Of a stretch of 64,000 bases of DNA, positions 37,603 to 46,351 are shown piece after piece. The position numbers were made by a program, and so were the translations under genes. The DNA comes from Saprospiraceae bacterium (GTDB lineage: Bacteria; Bacteroidota; Bacteroidia; Chitinophagales; Saprospiraceae). The stretch lies in assembly GCA_020629515.1 (NCBI GenBank), contig JAHDDE010000016.1:17653-81652 (forward strand). The letters are read 5' to 3'. Numbering within the stretch: position 1 is the first letter of the stretch; every line of letters starts with the position of its first letter. The notes under the pieces are model-generated. The model ran no database searches. It was not told where the DNA came from and worked only from the letters and a program-made list of their open reading frames with translations.

Positions 37603-39102
37603 TTAGTTTCTACTCAATGTAGGTGCTTGTGCTACACAACTTTCAGAACATCTAATAGTCTGACTACATCCAGGATCTTGACAGTCTACTAAACCATCTT
37701 CATCATTATCCAGCCCATCTTGACAAAATTCCTCCCCGATTTCGTTCGATTGCTGTTCACATGACGAGGTAAAACATGCTGCATTACCACTTGCGGCAGA
37801 TAGATCATTAAAAGCAGTTATATCAAGCTCTCTAACATCTGTTGGAGTCATCCATTCTTCTATTTCTAATTCTTGTGCATTGTAGTTGCCAGTTAAAGCT
37901 GTTCTGGCCCATGCTGTTTCAAAACAAACCTCTCCATCTGTGATCCCCTCATCTGTTATAGTAAAACAGATCTCTGCAGTAGTGGTCGGAGCAGATGTGC
38001 TTATAATTACATCACTTCCGGCATTTTGACTGACCAAATTGATCGAAAAATCTACATATCCTAAATCTGCCTCAAATCCTAATGAACCTACTCCTGTAGC
38101 GTTTTGATTTTCGATTGGTGTTCCTCCCATTGTTGCAGCTGGTTGAAAACCAGACTCCAAACGAGATACTACAGAAGCAAATGTTCCGACACCACTGTTA
38201 TAATAAAGACGGTAATTCTGATCCGCTAACTCAAAACTTGCTTCGCCGGTACCAGTCAGTTGCACATTATAACAAGCCATTCCAGTAGTACAATCAACCG
38301 ACGAAAGAGCCAAATTAATTTGATAAGAGTTATTCTCCGGTACACATGGGGCTACCATGGCACAATCTGTATCAAGACAATCTACCAACCCGTCATTATC
38401 ATTATCTACTCCATCACTACATGTGATAGTTGTGTTTTCATTTTCTTCTCCTCCACATATACTTGTGAGACATGCTTCGCCTGAATCGTTCTGATCCATA
38501 TCATCAAAGACACTACCTACAGCTTCTGCTGTTGAATTAGTTGCTAACCATTGAGATATTTCTACAAATGCTGTTGCATACCCATCAGTTTTACCCATTC
38601 TGGCCCATACTAAATTGATACACTCACTGGGGTTATCTATAGCAGACTGTGGGACTTCAAAACATAAGCTCGATGTGGTTACCCAGTCCCCTGAAGAAGG
38701 AAGATTGATACCACCATTTGACAAATTCATTAAGTCGATAGAGTAATTCAAGAAACTTAATGTCTCTGCAAAAGGTAAATCTCCAGGAAATGAAGAAGCA
38801 TCAACATTTTGTTGATCTGAAGTCAATAATGGTGAAGAATACTGCGCATCAGGCAACAATGACATCACTGAGCCATTTATGTACGATGCCGTAGAAGCAT
38901 CATAATATATTCGATAATTCTGTCCAGCTAAATTCCATGTTTGGCCATCAGCACTCCTGACCTGCACGAGATAACAAGCTTCACGATTTTCACAATCTAA
39001 ACCGTCCAACTTAAATCTAACATCAAATTCTTGAATGGCAAACATCTGAGTTGCCAATAGCGATAACATCGCCACTAAAAGTGAAGTATACGTTTTCATC
39101 AT
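37603..39102 (-). CDS. Secreted two-repeat cysteine protein, unknown
   Basis: A 499-aa exported protein with signal peptide (residues 1-22). It consists of two homologous halves of about 220 residues, each starting near a LDGLDC/LSSVDC strand with QNYRIYYD or QNYRLYYN, and each ending in a short Cys-rich calcium-loop-like motif: CSDGVDNDNDGLVDCLDTDC and CQDGLDNDEDGLVDCQDPGC. The usual T9SS sorting domain is missing and the protein ends shortly after the second motif. The downstream surface protein (139 bp away) has one. Possibly a partner of that protein; function unknown. Confidence 0.8.
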   Translation of the reverse strand: MMKTYTSLLVAMLSLLATQMFAIQEFDVRFKLDGLDCENREACYLVQVRSADGQTWNLAGQNYRIYYDASTASYINGSVMSLLPDAQYSSPLLTSDQQNVDASSFPGDLPFAETLSFLNYSIDLMNLSNGGINLPSSGDWVTTSSLCFEVPQSAIDNPSECINLVWARMGKTDGYATAFVEISQWLATNSTAEAVGSVFDDMDQNDSGEACLTSICGGEENENTTITCSDGVDNDNDGLVDCLDTDCAMVAPCVPENNSYQINLALSSVDCTTGMACYNVQLTGTGEASFELADQNYRLYYNSGVGTFASVVSRLESGFQPAATMGGTPIENQNATGVGSLGFEADLGYVDFSINLVSQNAGSDVIISTSAPTTTAEICFTITDEGITDGEVCFETAWARTALTGNYNAQELEIEEWMTPTDVRELDITAFNDLSAASGNAACFTSSCEQQSNEIGEEFCQDGLDNDEDGLVDCQDPGCSQTIRCSESCVAQAPTLSRN

Positions 39103-39258
39103 TTTAATTTATTTCAGGGCATCAAACCTGAATACTCGAGGCTAAGGTAAACATATTATTGAAATATTTAATATATAAATGAAAAAATATTTGGATTTTA
39201 TGTTGCACACTTCTTGAGTGATCTAATTAGGTCAAGGATTTAAGGTATTACAACAGCT

Positions 39259-39720
39259 CTATTTGGGTAATAGACTTTGCAAAATATTTTCGATAAGATT
39301 GAAATTATATCCTTTACTCATTGCCATATTGAGTGCTTTTTGCCTAAGCTGGTGATGAGAATATCTCGATTTTCTTAATTCAATATATTTTGTCAAGACT
39401 TGTCTCAGATTTTCTATATATAATTCCTCATCAATCTCTTTGAGCCCTTTGTTTATGCAATAAGCAGAAACTCGTTTTAATTTAAGTCCTTGTATTATTT
39501 TATTTCTCCCCCACTTTTTGATTCTATACTTACCCCTTACATAACTACAAGCATACCGTTCCTCATTTAAATAATCCTCCTGAATCAACATGGCAATAAC
39601 TTCATCGAGTGTATCTCCATAGACCTGATAACTTAATAATTTAGTTCTGACCTCACTATGGCAGCGATCTTGGTATGCACAATACTTTTTAAGTTTATCA
39701 AAAGCTTGAGATTTAGTCAT
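39259..39720 (-). CDS. recX: Regulatory protein RecX
   Basis: A 153-aa helical protein that in its family modulates RecA filaments. The N-terminus FDKLKKYCAYQDRCHSEVRTKL and the block LIQEDYLNEERYACSYVRGKY (each named by its ends here) are characteristic of RecX three-helix repeats, as is KWGRNKIIQGLKLKRVS. No recA is in the window. It diverges from mscS with 72 bp between the starts. Confidence 0.9.
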   Translation of the reverse strand: MTKSQAFDKLKKYCAYQDRCHSEVRTKLLSYQVYGDTLDEVIAMLIQEDYLNEERYACSYVRGKYRIKKWGRNKIIQGLKLKRVSAYCINKGLKEIDEELYIENLRQVLTKYIELRKSRYSHHQLRQKALNMAMSKGYNFNLIENILQSLLPK

Positions 39721-39792
39721 ATTCTTAAGTGACTACTGATAACTTTAGAGGTCAATATTAACATATTCTTTAACTTAAATATTTGAGACTTC

Positions 39793-40611
39793 ATGAATTT
39801 AGAAACACTAATTCCCAAAATTACAGATATGGCCATCGAATATGCCCCAAAGGTACTTATGGCATTACTTACCTTAATAATAGGTTTTTGGATCATAGGA
39901 AAGATTGTTAAATTTTTAGAAAAAGCGTTGAACAGAAGTGATATGGATGTATCACTTTCCAAATTCTTAAGTTCAATCGCCAGTGTCTTATTAAAAATCA
40001 TGCTTTTATTTTCGGTAGCAAGCATGTTCGGTATAGATACGACCTCATTTGTAGCCATTTTTGGCGCCTTAATGGTAGGTATTGGTATGGCACTCAATGG
40101 GAGTATAGGTCATTTAGCCAGCGGTATCATGTTGATGATATTCAAACCATTTAAAGTCGGTGATCTTGTGGATATAGGAGGAGGTCACTTGGGGACTGTT
40201 GAGGCGATCAATGCCTTTAATACCACTCTCGCAACTCTTGACAATAAACGAATCATAGTCGCCAATAGCAACGTTACTGGCAATACAATAACTAACATCT
40301 CTGGTCAGGGTATCGTAGGGGTGGAACTTACTTTCGGTATTGGTTATAATGATAATATCGACGAGGCAAGAAAAGTCATTCTTGAAGTCGGAAAAAATTG
40401 TCCTTTTATACTTGATGATCCTGCACAAGGAGTAGTTGTCGCTGAATTAGGAGATAGCTCTGTGAATTTGGCAACGAGGCCTTTTTGCAAAAGTGAACAC
40501 TACTGGGATACATTATTTTATATGCAAGAGCACGTCAAAAAAGAATTTGACAAGGCTAACATTGGCATACCATATCCAACAATGGATATTAATATGGTTA
40601 GTAGTAATTAA
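39793..40611 (+). CDS. mscS: Small-conductance mechanosensitive channel, MscS family
   Basis: A 272-aa inner-membrane channel that opens on osmotic downshock. Three membrane segments lie in the first 110 residues; the third has the Gly/Ala-rich pore helix FGALMVGIGMALNGSIGHLASG, followed by FKPFKVGDLVDIGG of the beta domain. The cytosolic alpha/beta domain completes the protein. Length is close to E. coli MscS. A terminator follows at 40647. Confidence 0.95.
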   Translation: MNLETLIPKITDMAIEYAPKVLMALLTLIIGFWIIGKIVKFLEKALNRSDMDVSLSKFLSSIASVLLKIMLLFSVASMFGIDTTSFVAIFGALMVGIGMALNGSIGHLASGIMLMIFKPFKVGDLVDIGGGHLGTVEAINAFNTTLATLDNKRIIVANSNVTGNTITNISGQGIVGVELTFGIGYNDNIDEARKVILEVGKNCPFILDDPAQGVVVAELGDSSVNLATRPFCKSEHYWDTLFYMQEHVKKEFDKANIGIPYPTMDINMVSSN

Positions 40612-40646
40612 GAAAGATTTATATAGATTATAATTCAAGGATTATG

Positions 40647-40682
40647 AATGGTTTTGGGATACTATCCTGAAACCATTTTTTT
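40647..40682 (+). terminator. Intrinsic terminator after mscS
   Basis: AATGGTTT pairs with AAACCATT, with an inner GGAT/ATCC pairing, followed by a run of T residues (40676-40682). It lies 36 bp after the mscS stop and its T-run touches the stop codon of the small minus-strand gene. Confidence 0.8.
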
Positions 40683-40815
40683 ATCCTGGCAAGAATTCAC
40701 CGTTCTTGCTATAGATCCATATTAACATAATAATGAACAAAAAGAAGTAGACAAAAAACCATATCATACATCCACCCTTTTTATCGTAATTAATTTCTTC
40801 TGGTCCGTGAGACAT
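40681..40815 (-). CDS. 44-aa single-pass membrane protein
   Basis: A short gene of 45 codons including the stop, in the 312-bp gap between mscS and the aminopeptidase gene. The peptide starts MSHGPEEINYDKKGGC, then has a strongly hydrophobic aromatic helix (residues 17-36, MIWFFVYFFLFIIMLIWIY) and the tail SKNGEFLPG. The soluble acidic/basic head, clean membrane helix and short polar tail are unlikely to arise by chance in noncoding DNA. It follows the aminopeptidase gene by 108 bp on the same strand. Family and role are not known; it may be a small subunit of a membrane complex. Confidence 0.65.
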   Translation of the reverse strand: MSHGPEEINYDKKGGCMIWFFVYFFLFIIMLIWIYSKNGEFLPG

Positions 40816-40923
40816 TATTAATACATCTTTATGAGCTGCAAAGAAAAGCAATATCTATGAAAATAATCCAATAAATAAGAGACAACGCAATATTGAAATA
40901 TTAAAAATAATAACTGACGGTCC

Positions 40924-42690
40924 TTAACCCTCTATTTCACGACATTGCGTACACAACCATTCGGTCAATTCATCATCCAATTCTGGGATCAATACGTCTT
41001 TAACTTTTCTATGATATACGTTCAGCCAATTTATTTCCTTATCCGTCATCAGGTCGAGATTAACTAATTCTATTTGTATAGGAAAATAGGTAATCGTCTC
41101 AAAACAAAGAAAGTTGCTATTTGTACATTCTTTGACCAGTATTAAGTTTTCAATCCTAATACCATATGCGCCCGGTGCGTAGTATCCGGGTTCATTGGAG
41201 ACAATCATACCTGGCTCCAAGATAACGTGAGCTCTGGGACTTATGCCTTGTGGCCCTTCATGGACATTGAGAAAATACCCAACTCCATGACCTGTTCCAT
41301 GACCGTAGTTTTTATCGTGCTGCCAGAGGTATTGACGAGCTAATATATCCAATTGTGCTCCATTAGTACCCCTGGGAAATTTAGCTGTGGCCAATGCTAT
41401 ATGCCCTTTAAGCACTAATGTATAGGCTAATTTTTCATCTGCAGTGGGATCTCCTAACGTGAACGTCCTTGTGATATCTGTGGTCCCATCTAAGTATTGT
41501 CCTCCACTATCACATAGCAATAATCCAGTAGGTTCAATCTTAAGAGCACTCTCTTTATTAGGCCTATAATGTACGATAGCTCCATTCTCTTTATATCCTA
41601 CTATCGCTGGAAAACTTTCGCCATAATAACCCAATTTTTCCTTTCTACATTCGACTATTTTATTAGAAAAATCATACTCAGAGCATTCGTTTTCCTTAGA
41701 AGTCATTAACCATTGAAAGGCTTTTGTAAGGGCTTGGCCATCTTTTATCATGGCGTTATTAATATGCTGAATTTCAATAGTGGACTTTATTGCTTTCATT
41801 TGTTCTATAGGAGATGTACACCTATAAATCGCACTATTTCTAAGTTGATTATATAGCGTTACATTAACTTTCTTTACATCGACCATAATAGTCCCATAGC
41901 TCACTTCATTAATACTATAGGCTCTGTCATATTCCTCTATAAACACATTTTCATTTTCTAAGACCCTTTTTACCGCCTCGGGAACCTTACGCTCATTTAT
42001 AAACAGATAACAATCTTTCAACCCAATTAAGGCAAATGCATAAAACACTGGATTATAACTTACATCTCGTCCTCTTAAATTAAAAATCCATGCTATTTCA
42101 TCTAATGCTGTGACCATTAGCCAGTCTGCATTTGCATTTCTCAATTGTTCTCTAACCGATTCTATCTTATTCTTTCGAGGATTGCCGGCATATCTATCAT
42201 CAAAGAGGAAAATTTTCTTAGTGGGTAAATCTGGACGACCTTCGATCCATTCCTCCTCAATGAATTGCACTGTACTGTCAAACTTAAATTTCTTTTTTGC
42301 TGCTTTTTTCTTGAGTTGCTCTAAGGTGAATATTGACATAAGTCTTCCATCAAAACCAATGGTACTACTATTATCCAATTGATTCATCAACCAATCTTGA
42401 TAGGTATCTGAAGAGCCAATCATTTTATGTAGAGTGATTCTGGTTCCGTCGAGTTCTTTATCTCCCTGTATAAAATATCGCGAGTCTGTCCATAACCCGA
42501 TATGCTCCTGTGTAATGACCATTACTCCATTAGACCCAGTAAATCCGCTTATCCATTCTCTACATTTCCAGTAGTCCGCTATGTATTCTCCCAGATGAGG
42601 GTCGCTGTCTAACACAATTAATGCATCAACATCCCGTGCTCTCATTTTGGCACGTAAATTGCTAAATAAATTAAATTTTAAGTTTGGCAC
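40924..42690 (-). CDS. Xaa-Pro aminopeptidase (M24B)
   Basis: A 588-aa cytoplasmic metallopeptidase removing an N-terminal residue before proline. Two creatinase-type N-terminal domains precede the pita-bread catalytic domain with metal ligands in LLCDSGGQYLDGTTDITRTF (two Asp), HGTGHGVGYFLNVHEGP (His) and NEPGYYAPGAYGIRIENLI (two Glu). Its size is that of the long three-domain aminopeptidase P form. The start is GTG at 42690; an in-frame stop lies shortly upstream and the next Met is residue 16. The GTG region overlaps a sigma-54-like element reading the other way. Confidence 0.93.
   Translation of the reverse strand: MPNLKFNLFSNLRAKMRARDVDALIVLDSDPHLGEYIADYWKCREWISGFTGSNGVMVITQEHIGLWTDSRYFIQGDKELDGTRITLHKMIGSSDTYQDWLMNQLDNSSTIGFDGRLMSIFTLEQLKKKAAKKKFKFDSTVQFIEEEWIEGRPDLPTKKIFLFDDRYAGNPRKNKIESVREQLRNANADWLMVTALDEIAWIFNLRGRDVSYNPVFYAFALIGLKDCYLFINERKVPEAVKRVLENENVFIEEYDRAYSINEVSYGTIMVDVKKVNVTLYNQLRNSAIYRCTSPIEQMKAIKSTIEIQHINNAMIKDGQALTKAFQWLMTSKENECSEYDFSNKIVECRKEKLGYYGESFPAIVGYKENGAIVHYRPNKESALKIEPTGLLLCDSGGQYLDGTTDITRTFTLGDPTADEKLAYTLVLKGHIALATAKFPRGTNGAQLDILARQYLWQHDKNYGHGTGHGVGYFLNVHEGPQGISPRAHVILEPGMIVSNEPGYYAPGAYGIRIENLILVKECTNSNFLCFETITYFPIQIELVNLDLMTDKEINWLNVYHRKVKDVLIPELDDELTEWLCTQCREIEG
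42648..42663 (+). promoter_or_regulatory. Sigma-54-type promoter element 1 facing rpoN
   Basis: TGGCACGTAAATTGCT fits the -24/-12 consensus TGGCACG-N4-TTGCW with no mismatch. It reads toward rpoN, whose ATG is 193 bp downstream. It lies inside the 5' coding end of the opposite-strand aminopeptidase gene, so it may be a coincidence of that coding sequence. Confidence 0.45.
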
Positions 42691-42700
42691 GTAAATTGTT
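42685..42700 (+). promoter_or_regulatory. Sigma-54-type promoter element 2 facing rpoN
   Basis: TGGCACGTAAATTGTT, one base from the -24/-12 consensus, in the gap between the aminopeptidase and rpoN. It shares 16 bp with element 1, 37 bp apart. Distance to the rpoN ATG is about 155 bp. Confidence 0.45.
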
Positions 42701-42855
42701 ATTTATCAATGTATAGTATATTACAAATATTTTTAATATGTTTGTTTGAGCATGAAAAGCTGTTAAAAAAGTTCTTTATGAGAACCCAAATCAAAAGAAT
42801 TTTGTTTCAATTAATCGTAAGGTATTGATATAACTTTACACAACGAAAAGAACCG

Positions 42856-44349
42856 ATGTTAAGACAGAGTTTATCTCAGAAAATGATTCAGAAGCTATCC
42901 CCTCAGCAAATTCAGCTGATGAAACTGCTTCAGATACCCACTGCCACTTTAGATCAAAGAATCAAAGAGGAGTTAGAGGTCAATCCCGCACTTGAGGAAA
43001 GTGAAGACTATGATGAGGTCTTTGATATTAATGAAGAAGAAATAAGAGAAGGCGAGACAAAAGAAGAAGAGAATTTTGAACTTGACGACTATCTCTCTGA
43101 CTATATAGATGACGATCCCACGTTATACAAGCTAAAGGGAGATTATTTTATAGACGATGAAGAGAAAGCCGCACCAATAGCTGTATCCACGAGCTTTCAT
43201 GAGCACTTAGGTCAGCAATTGGGTATGATGGAATTTGATAATCCTACAGAGGAACTCGTGGCCAGACAGATAATTGGGAGTATTGATGAAGATGGATATC
43301 TGAGAAGAGAGCCTGAAGCACTTGTTGACGACTTATTATTCACTCAAAACATTGAGGTAGAACCAGAAATCATTTATAATCAATTAGCTAAGATTCAGAA
43401 ATTAGAACCTGTAGGTATAGGAGCTAGAGATCTTCAAGAGTCCTTGATTATACAACTTGATGCTAAGTTTGAATTCGAAACTGACAGTGCTAAACTCAAA
43501 ATAAAAGGCATAGCGCACAAAATATTGGACAAGTATTTCAATGAATTCTCCAAAAAGCACTACAACAGGTTAAAGAGATCTCTTGGATTGTCCGATTCGG
43601 AGTTGAAAGACGCGATCGACGAAATATTAAAATTAAATCCAAAACCTGCCAGTGCATTTGCTAATGGTAGTGCTAAAAATAGGGTCAACCAATATGTCGT
43701 ACCCGATTTTATCATCACAAATAGGGATGGTGAACTCGATCTCACTCTAAATAATAAAAATGCCCCTGACCTCAGGATTAGTGATCAGTATGTAGATATA
43801 CTCAAAGGATATAAAGACAATACCCAAGGAAGAAGATCTACTAAGCAAGAGAAGGAAGCAGTCATGTTTATTAAGCAAAAAATAGATTCAGCCAAATGGT
43901 TTATTGATGCCATAAAACAGAGACAAGAGACACTACATAATACGATGTATACTATCATGCAATATCAAGAAGATTTCTTCAGATCAGGTGATGAGCGCAG
44001 ACTAAAGCCCATGATATTAAAAGATATAGCTGAGATTACAGGACTTGATATCTCTACGGTGTCAAGAGTGGCCAATAGCAAATTCGTTCAAACAGAATTT
44101 GGAACAAAGAGATTAAAAGACTTTTTCTCAGAATCAATTCAAACTACAAGTGGCGAGGAAGTATCTACTTTAGAAGTTAAAAACATCCTTCGTGAAGTGA
44201 TCAGTAGAGAACATAAGCGCAAACCTCTCTCAGATGAAAAACTCAAAGACATCCTCCAAGAAAAAGGATATAATATAGCCAGAAGGACAGTCGCAAAATA
44301 TCGTGAACAACTCAACATACCAGTGGCACGACTTCGAAAAGAACTATAA
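42856..44349 (+). CDS. rpoN: RNA polymerase sigma-54 factor
   Basis: A 497-aa sigma-54. The N-terminal activator-interacting region is rich in Gln and Leu (LSQKMIQKLSPQQIQLMKLL). An acidic region spans about 50-100, the core-binding domain about 110-300, a helix-turn-helix lies in DIAEITGLDISTVSRVANSK, and the RpoN box ARRTVAKYRE sits near the C-terminus. No enhancer-binding activator gene is present in the window. A strong terminator follows. Tandem sigma-54-like elements upstream suggest autoregulation, as inference. Confidence 0.97.
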   Translation: MLRQSLSQKMIQKLSPQQIQLMKLLQIPTATLDQRIKEELEVNPALEESEDYDEVFDINEEEIREGETKEEENFELDDYLSDYIDDDPTLYKLKGDYFIDDEEKAAPIAVSTSFHEHLGQQLGMMEFDNPTEELVARQIIGSIDEDGYLRREPEALVDDLLFTQNIEVEPEIIYNQLAKIQKLEPVGIGARDLQESLIIQLDAKFEFETDSAKLKIKGIAHKILDKYFNEFSKKHYNRLKRSLGLSDSELKDAIDEILKLNPKPASAFANGSAKNRVNQYVVPDFIITNRDGELDLTLNNKNAPDLRISDQYVDILKGYKDNTQGRRSTKQEKEAVMFIKQKIDSAKWFIDAIKQRQETLHNTMYTIMQYQEDFFRSGDERRLKPMILKDIAEITGLDISTVSRVANSKFVQTEFGTKRLKDFFSESIQTTSGEEVSTLEVKNILREVISREHKRKPLSDEKLKDILQEKGYNIARRTVAKYREQLNIPVARLRKEL

Positions 44350-44363
44350 GGAATTGCTATATT

Positions 44364-44398
44364 AGAAAAGGCTTCAAGACATTTTTGAAGCCTTTTCT
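44364..44398 (+). terminator. Intrinsic terminator after rpoN
   Basis: A 14-bp stem, AGAAAAGGCTTCAA (44364-44377) with its complement at 44385-44398, loop of 7, then ATTTTAACTTT. It lies 14 bp after the rpoN stop. Confidence 0.9.
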
Positions 44399-44503
44399 AT
44401 TTTAACTTTGTCCCGTCCTAACAACAAAAGGCAGTCTACAATTAATTAATGTATAATCTAAAGCGAATAGGGTATTCTAATCGTTTAGATAAAAACAATT
44501 GTT

Positions 44504-46351
44504 ATGAGAACCGTAAGCCTATCTATTTTAATGCTACTTTTTTTATACACTAATATCCCTGCCCAAACTATAGATTCTCGTATCAAAAAGGTAACAGTCT
44601 ACAATGAAGGGGCTACAATCACAAGAAATGCTAACTGTCAGTTGAGATCTGGGCTTAATGAGATAGTAATAAAAAATTTACCCTTATCAATAGATGAATC
44701 ATCACTTAGGATTTCTGTTTCTCAAGGAGCCACATTATTGTCTGAAAAGGTACATAGAGAATATTTTGATATTCAAAAAATCAACACTTATTATGATAGT
44801 TTACTTCTGATAATTGAAGACAGTCTTGAAGTCGTAAAAATAAGACAGGAAGTCATAAGTGGTCAAATAGATATCCTCAATATTAATCAAGAAATACCAA
44901 GCAGTTATAATTCAACATGGGATTATCAAGATATATTCAAGCTTTCTCAAGAGTATGGCAAGCAGATGACCTTACTTCAAAAATCATTGCTACAATTAAA
45001 AATAATTGAAAGAGGATGGGCAAATAAAAAAAATGCCCTCATCAAACAAAAGTCAATTGAAGGCAATCAATCCAAAATTGGAGAATCTCATCTCAGACTT
45101 TCATTGTCATCTGAAAGCTCAAGAAGCATTGATATAGAGATCGATTATTTTATCGACGAGGCAGGATGGTCTCCAAGTTATGATTTACGCACTTCCGATA
45201 TTAATAGTCAACTGAAAATAATCTATAAAGCTGCGGTATTTCAAAATACGGGTGAAGATTGGAATAAGATAAATCTCAGCCTTTCTAACGCAGAACCAAC
45301 TGCCGATTTTTCCTTGCCCAACTTGAATCGATATCAACTCGACTTTAACAATTATTATAATTATAATACGAAACCCAAAATTAATAACAACCCTATCTAT
45401 GGTAGAGTGCGAGGATTTGTAAGAGATGTATCAAATGAACCTCTGATCGGTGCCAACGTAATGATAGAGGGTACGTCAATAGGAACAATTACTGATATTG
45501 ATGGGTCATTTTCCATTTATGTGCCTAAGGGAAGTCAATTTTTTGAAGTAAGCTACACTGGATATAATAAAGAAAGAGTAGCTATCAATCAGAATAATTT
45601 AAATATCAAATTAATCACATCAGAATTACTAGATGAAGTAGTAGTCACAGGATTAGCTAGTAGGGCCTCAGGTGTTTCTATCAGAGGATATAGCTCAATA
45701 GAGGTAGCTCAAGAGGCCATCCCTACCCAGATCACTAAATCACAAACATCGTTCAGCTATGATATCGATGTCTTATACGATATCCCAAGCTCTGGAGAAG
45801 AACAATCAGTAATCATTAAAACCACAGATGTCGATGTACAATATGAATATATCACAATGCCCAAATTATCAGAACATGCGTACCTAACTGCTCGAATTAA
45901 GGACTGGCAAAAATTAGATTTGTTATATGGACCTGCGAATATTATAATAGATAATCGGTATTCTGGTAAGACTTATATAGGTGAAGAACAAATCAATGAT
46001 GATTATATCTTGTCACTGGGTAAAGATGATAAAATCATAGTGAGAAGAGAACTCAAAAAGGACTTTGAAAAGAAAAAATGGACTGGAAATAATATTGTCG
46101 AAACTCGTCATTGGGTAACTTCCATACAAAATAACAGGACGACACCAGTAAAAATAAAGGTTTTAGACCAGTATCCTATCTCTCAAAATAACGCTATCAA
46201 AGTCGAACTTAAACAACATGATGGTGCAGAAATCAATAAAGATGAAGGTCTATTAACTTGGTTTACAGATTTAGAGCCATTATCACAATCTTTTTACAAC
46301 AACAAGTACGAAGTTAAATACCCGAAGAATAGAAATCTCTTAATAGATTAA
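44504..46351 (+). CDS. DUF4139/DUF4140 protein with carboxypeptidase-regulatory-like insert
   Basis: A 615-aa exported protein (signal peptide ends near IPAQ, residue 21). The N-terminal segment with VTVYNEGATITRNANC is the DUF4140 region. A coiled region follows, then a DUF4139-type beta-rich domain that is interrupted at about residues 302-385 by a carboxypeptidase-D-regulatory-like domain (GFVRDVSNEPLIGANVMIEG ... DGSFSIYVPKG). Directly after it comes LLDEVVVTGLA, a motif normally seen at the plug of SusC/TonB receptors. DUF4139 then resumes to the end. Function unknown; the family includes proteins named mucoidy inhibitor A. Its stop overlaps that of the ligase gene on the other strand. 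Confidence 0.83.
   Translation: MRTVSLSILMLLFLYTNIPAQTIDSRIKKVTVYNEGATITRNANCQLRSGLNEIVIKNLPLSIDESSLRISVSQGATLLSEKVHREYFDIQKINTYYDSLLLIIEDSLEVVKIRQEVISGQIDILNINQEIPSSYNSTWDYQDIFKLSQEYGKQMTLLQKSLLQLKIIERGWANKKNALIKQKSIEGNQSKIGESHLRLSLSSESSRSIDIEIDYFIDEAGWSPSYDLRTSDINSQLKIIYKAAVFQNTGEDWNKINLSLSNAEPTADFSLPNLNRYQLDFNNYYNYNTKPKINNNPIYGRVRGFVRDVSNEPLIGANVMIEGTSIGTITDIDGSFSIYVPKGSQFFEVSYTGYNKERVAINQNNLNIKLITSELLDEVVVTGLASRASGVSIRGYSSIEVAQEAIPTQITKSQTSFSYDIDVLYDIPSSGEEQSVIIKTTDVDVQYEYITMPKLSEHAYLTARIKDWQKLDLLYGPANIIIDNRYSGKTYIGEEQINDDYILSLGKDDKIIVRRELKKDFEKKKWTGNNIVETRHWVTSIQNNRTTPVKIKVLDQYPISQNNAIKVELKQHDGAEINKDEGLLTWFTDLEPLSQSFYNNKYEVKYPKNRNLLID

Noticed and set aside
39717..40428. Minus-strand frames of 126 and 104 codons opposite mscS
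   Set aside because: Antisense shadows of a well-supported channel gene.
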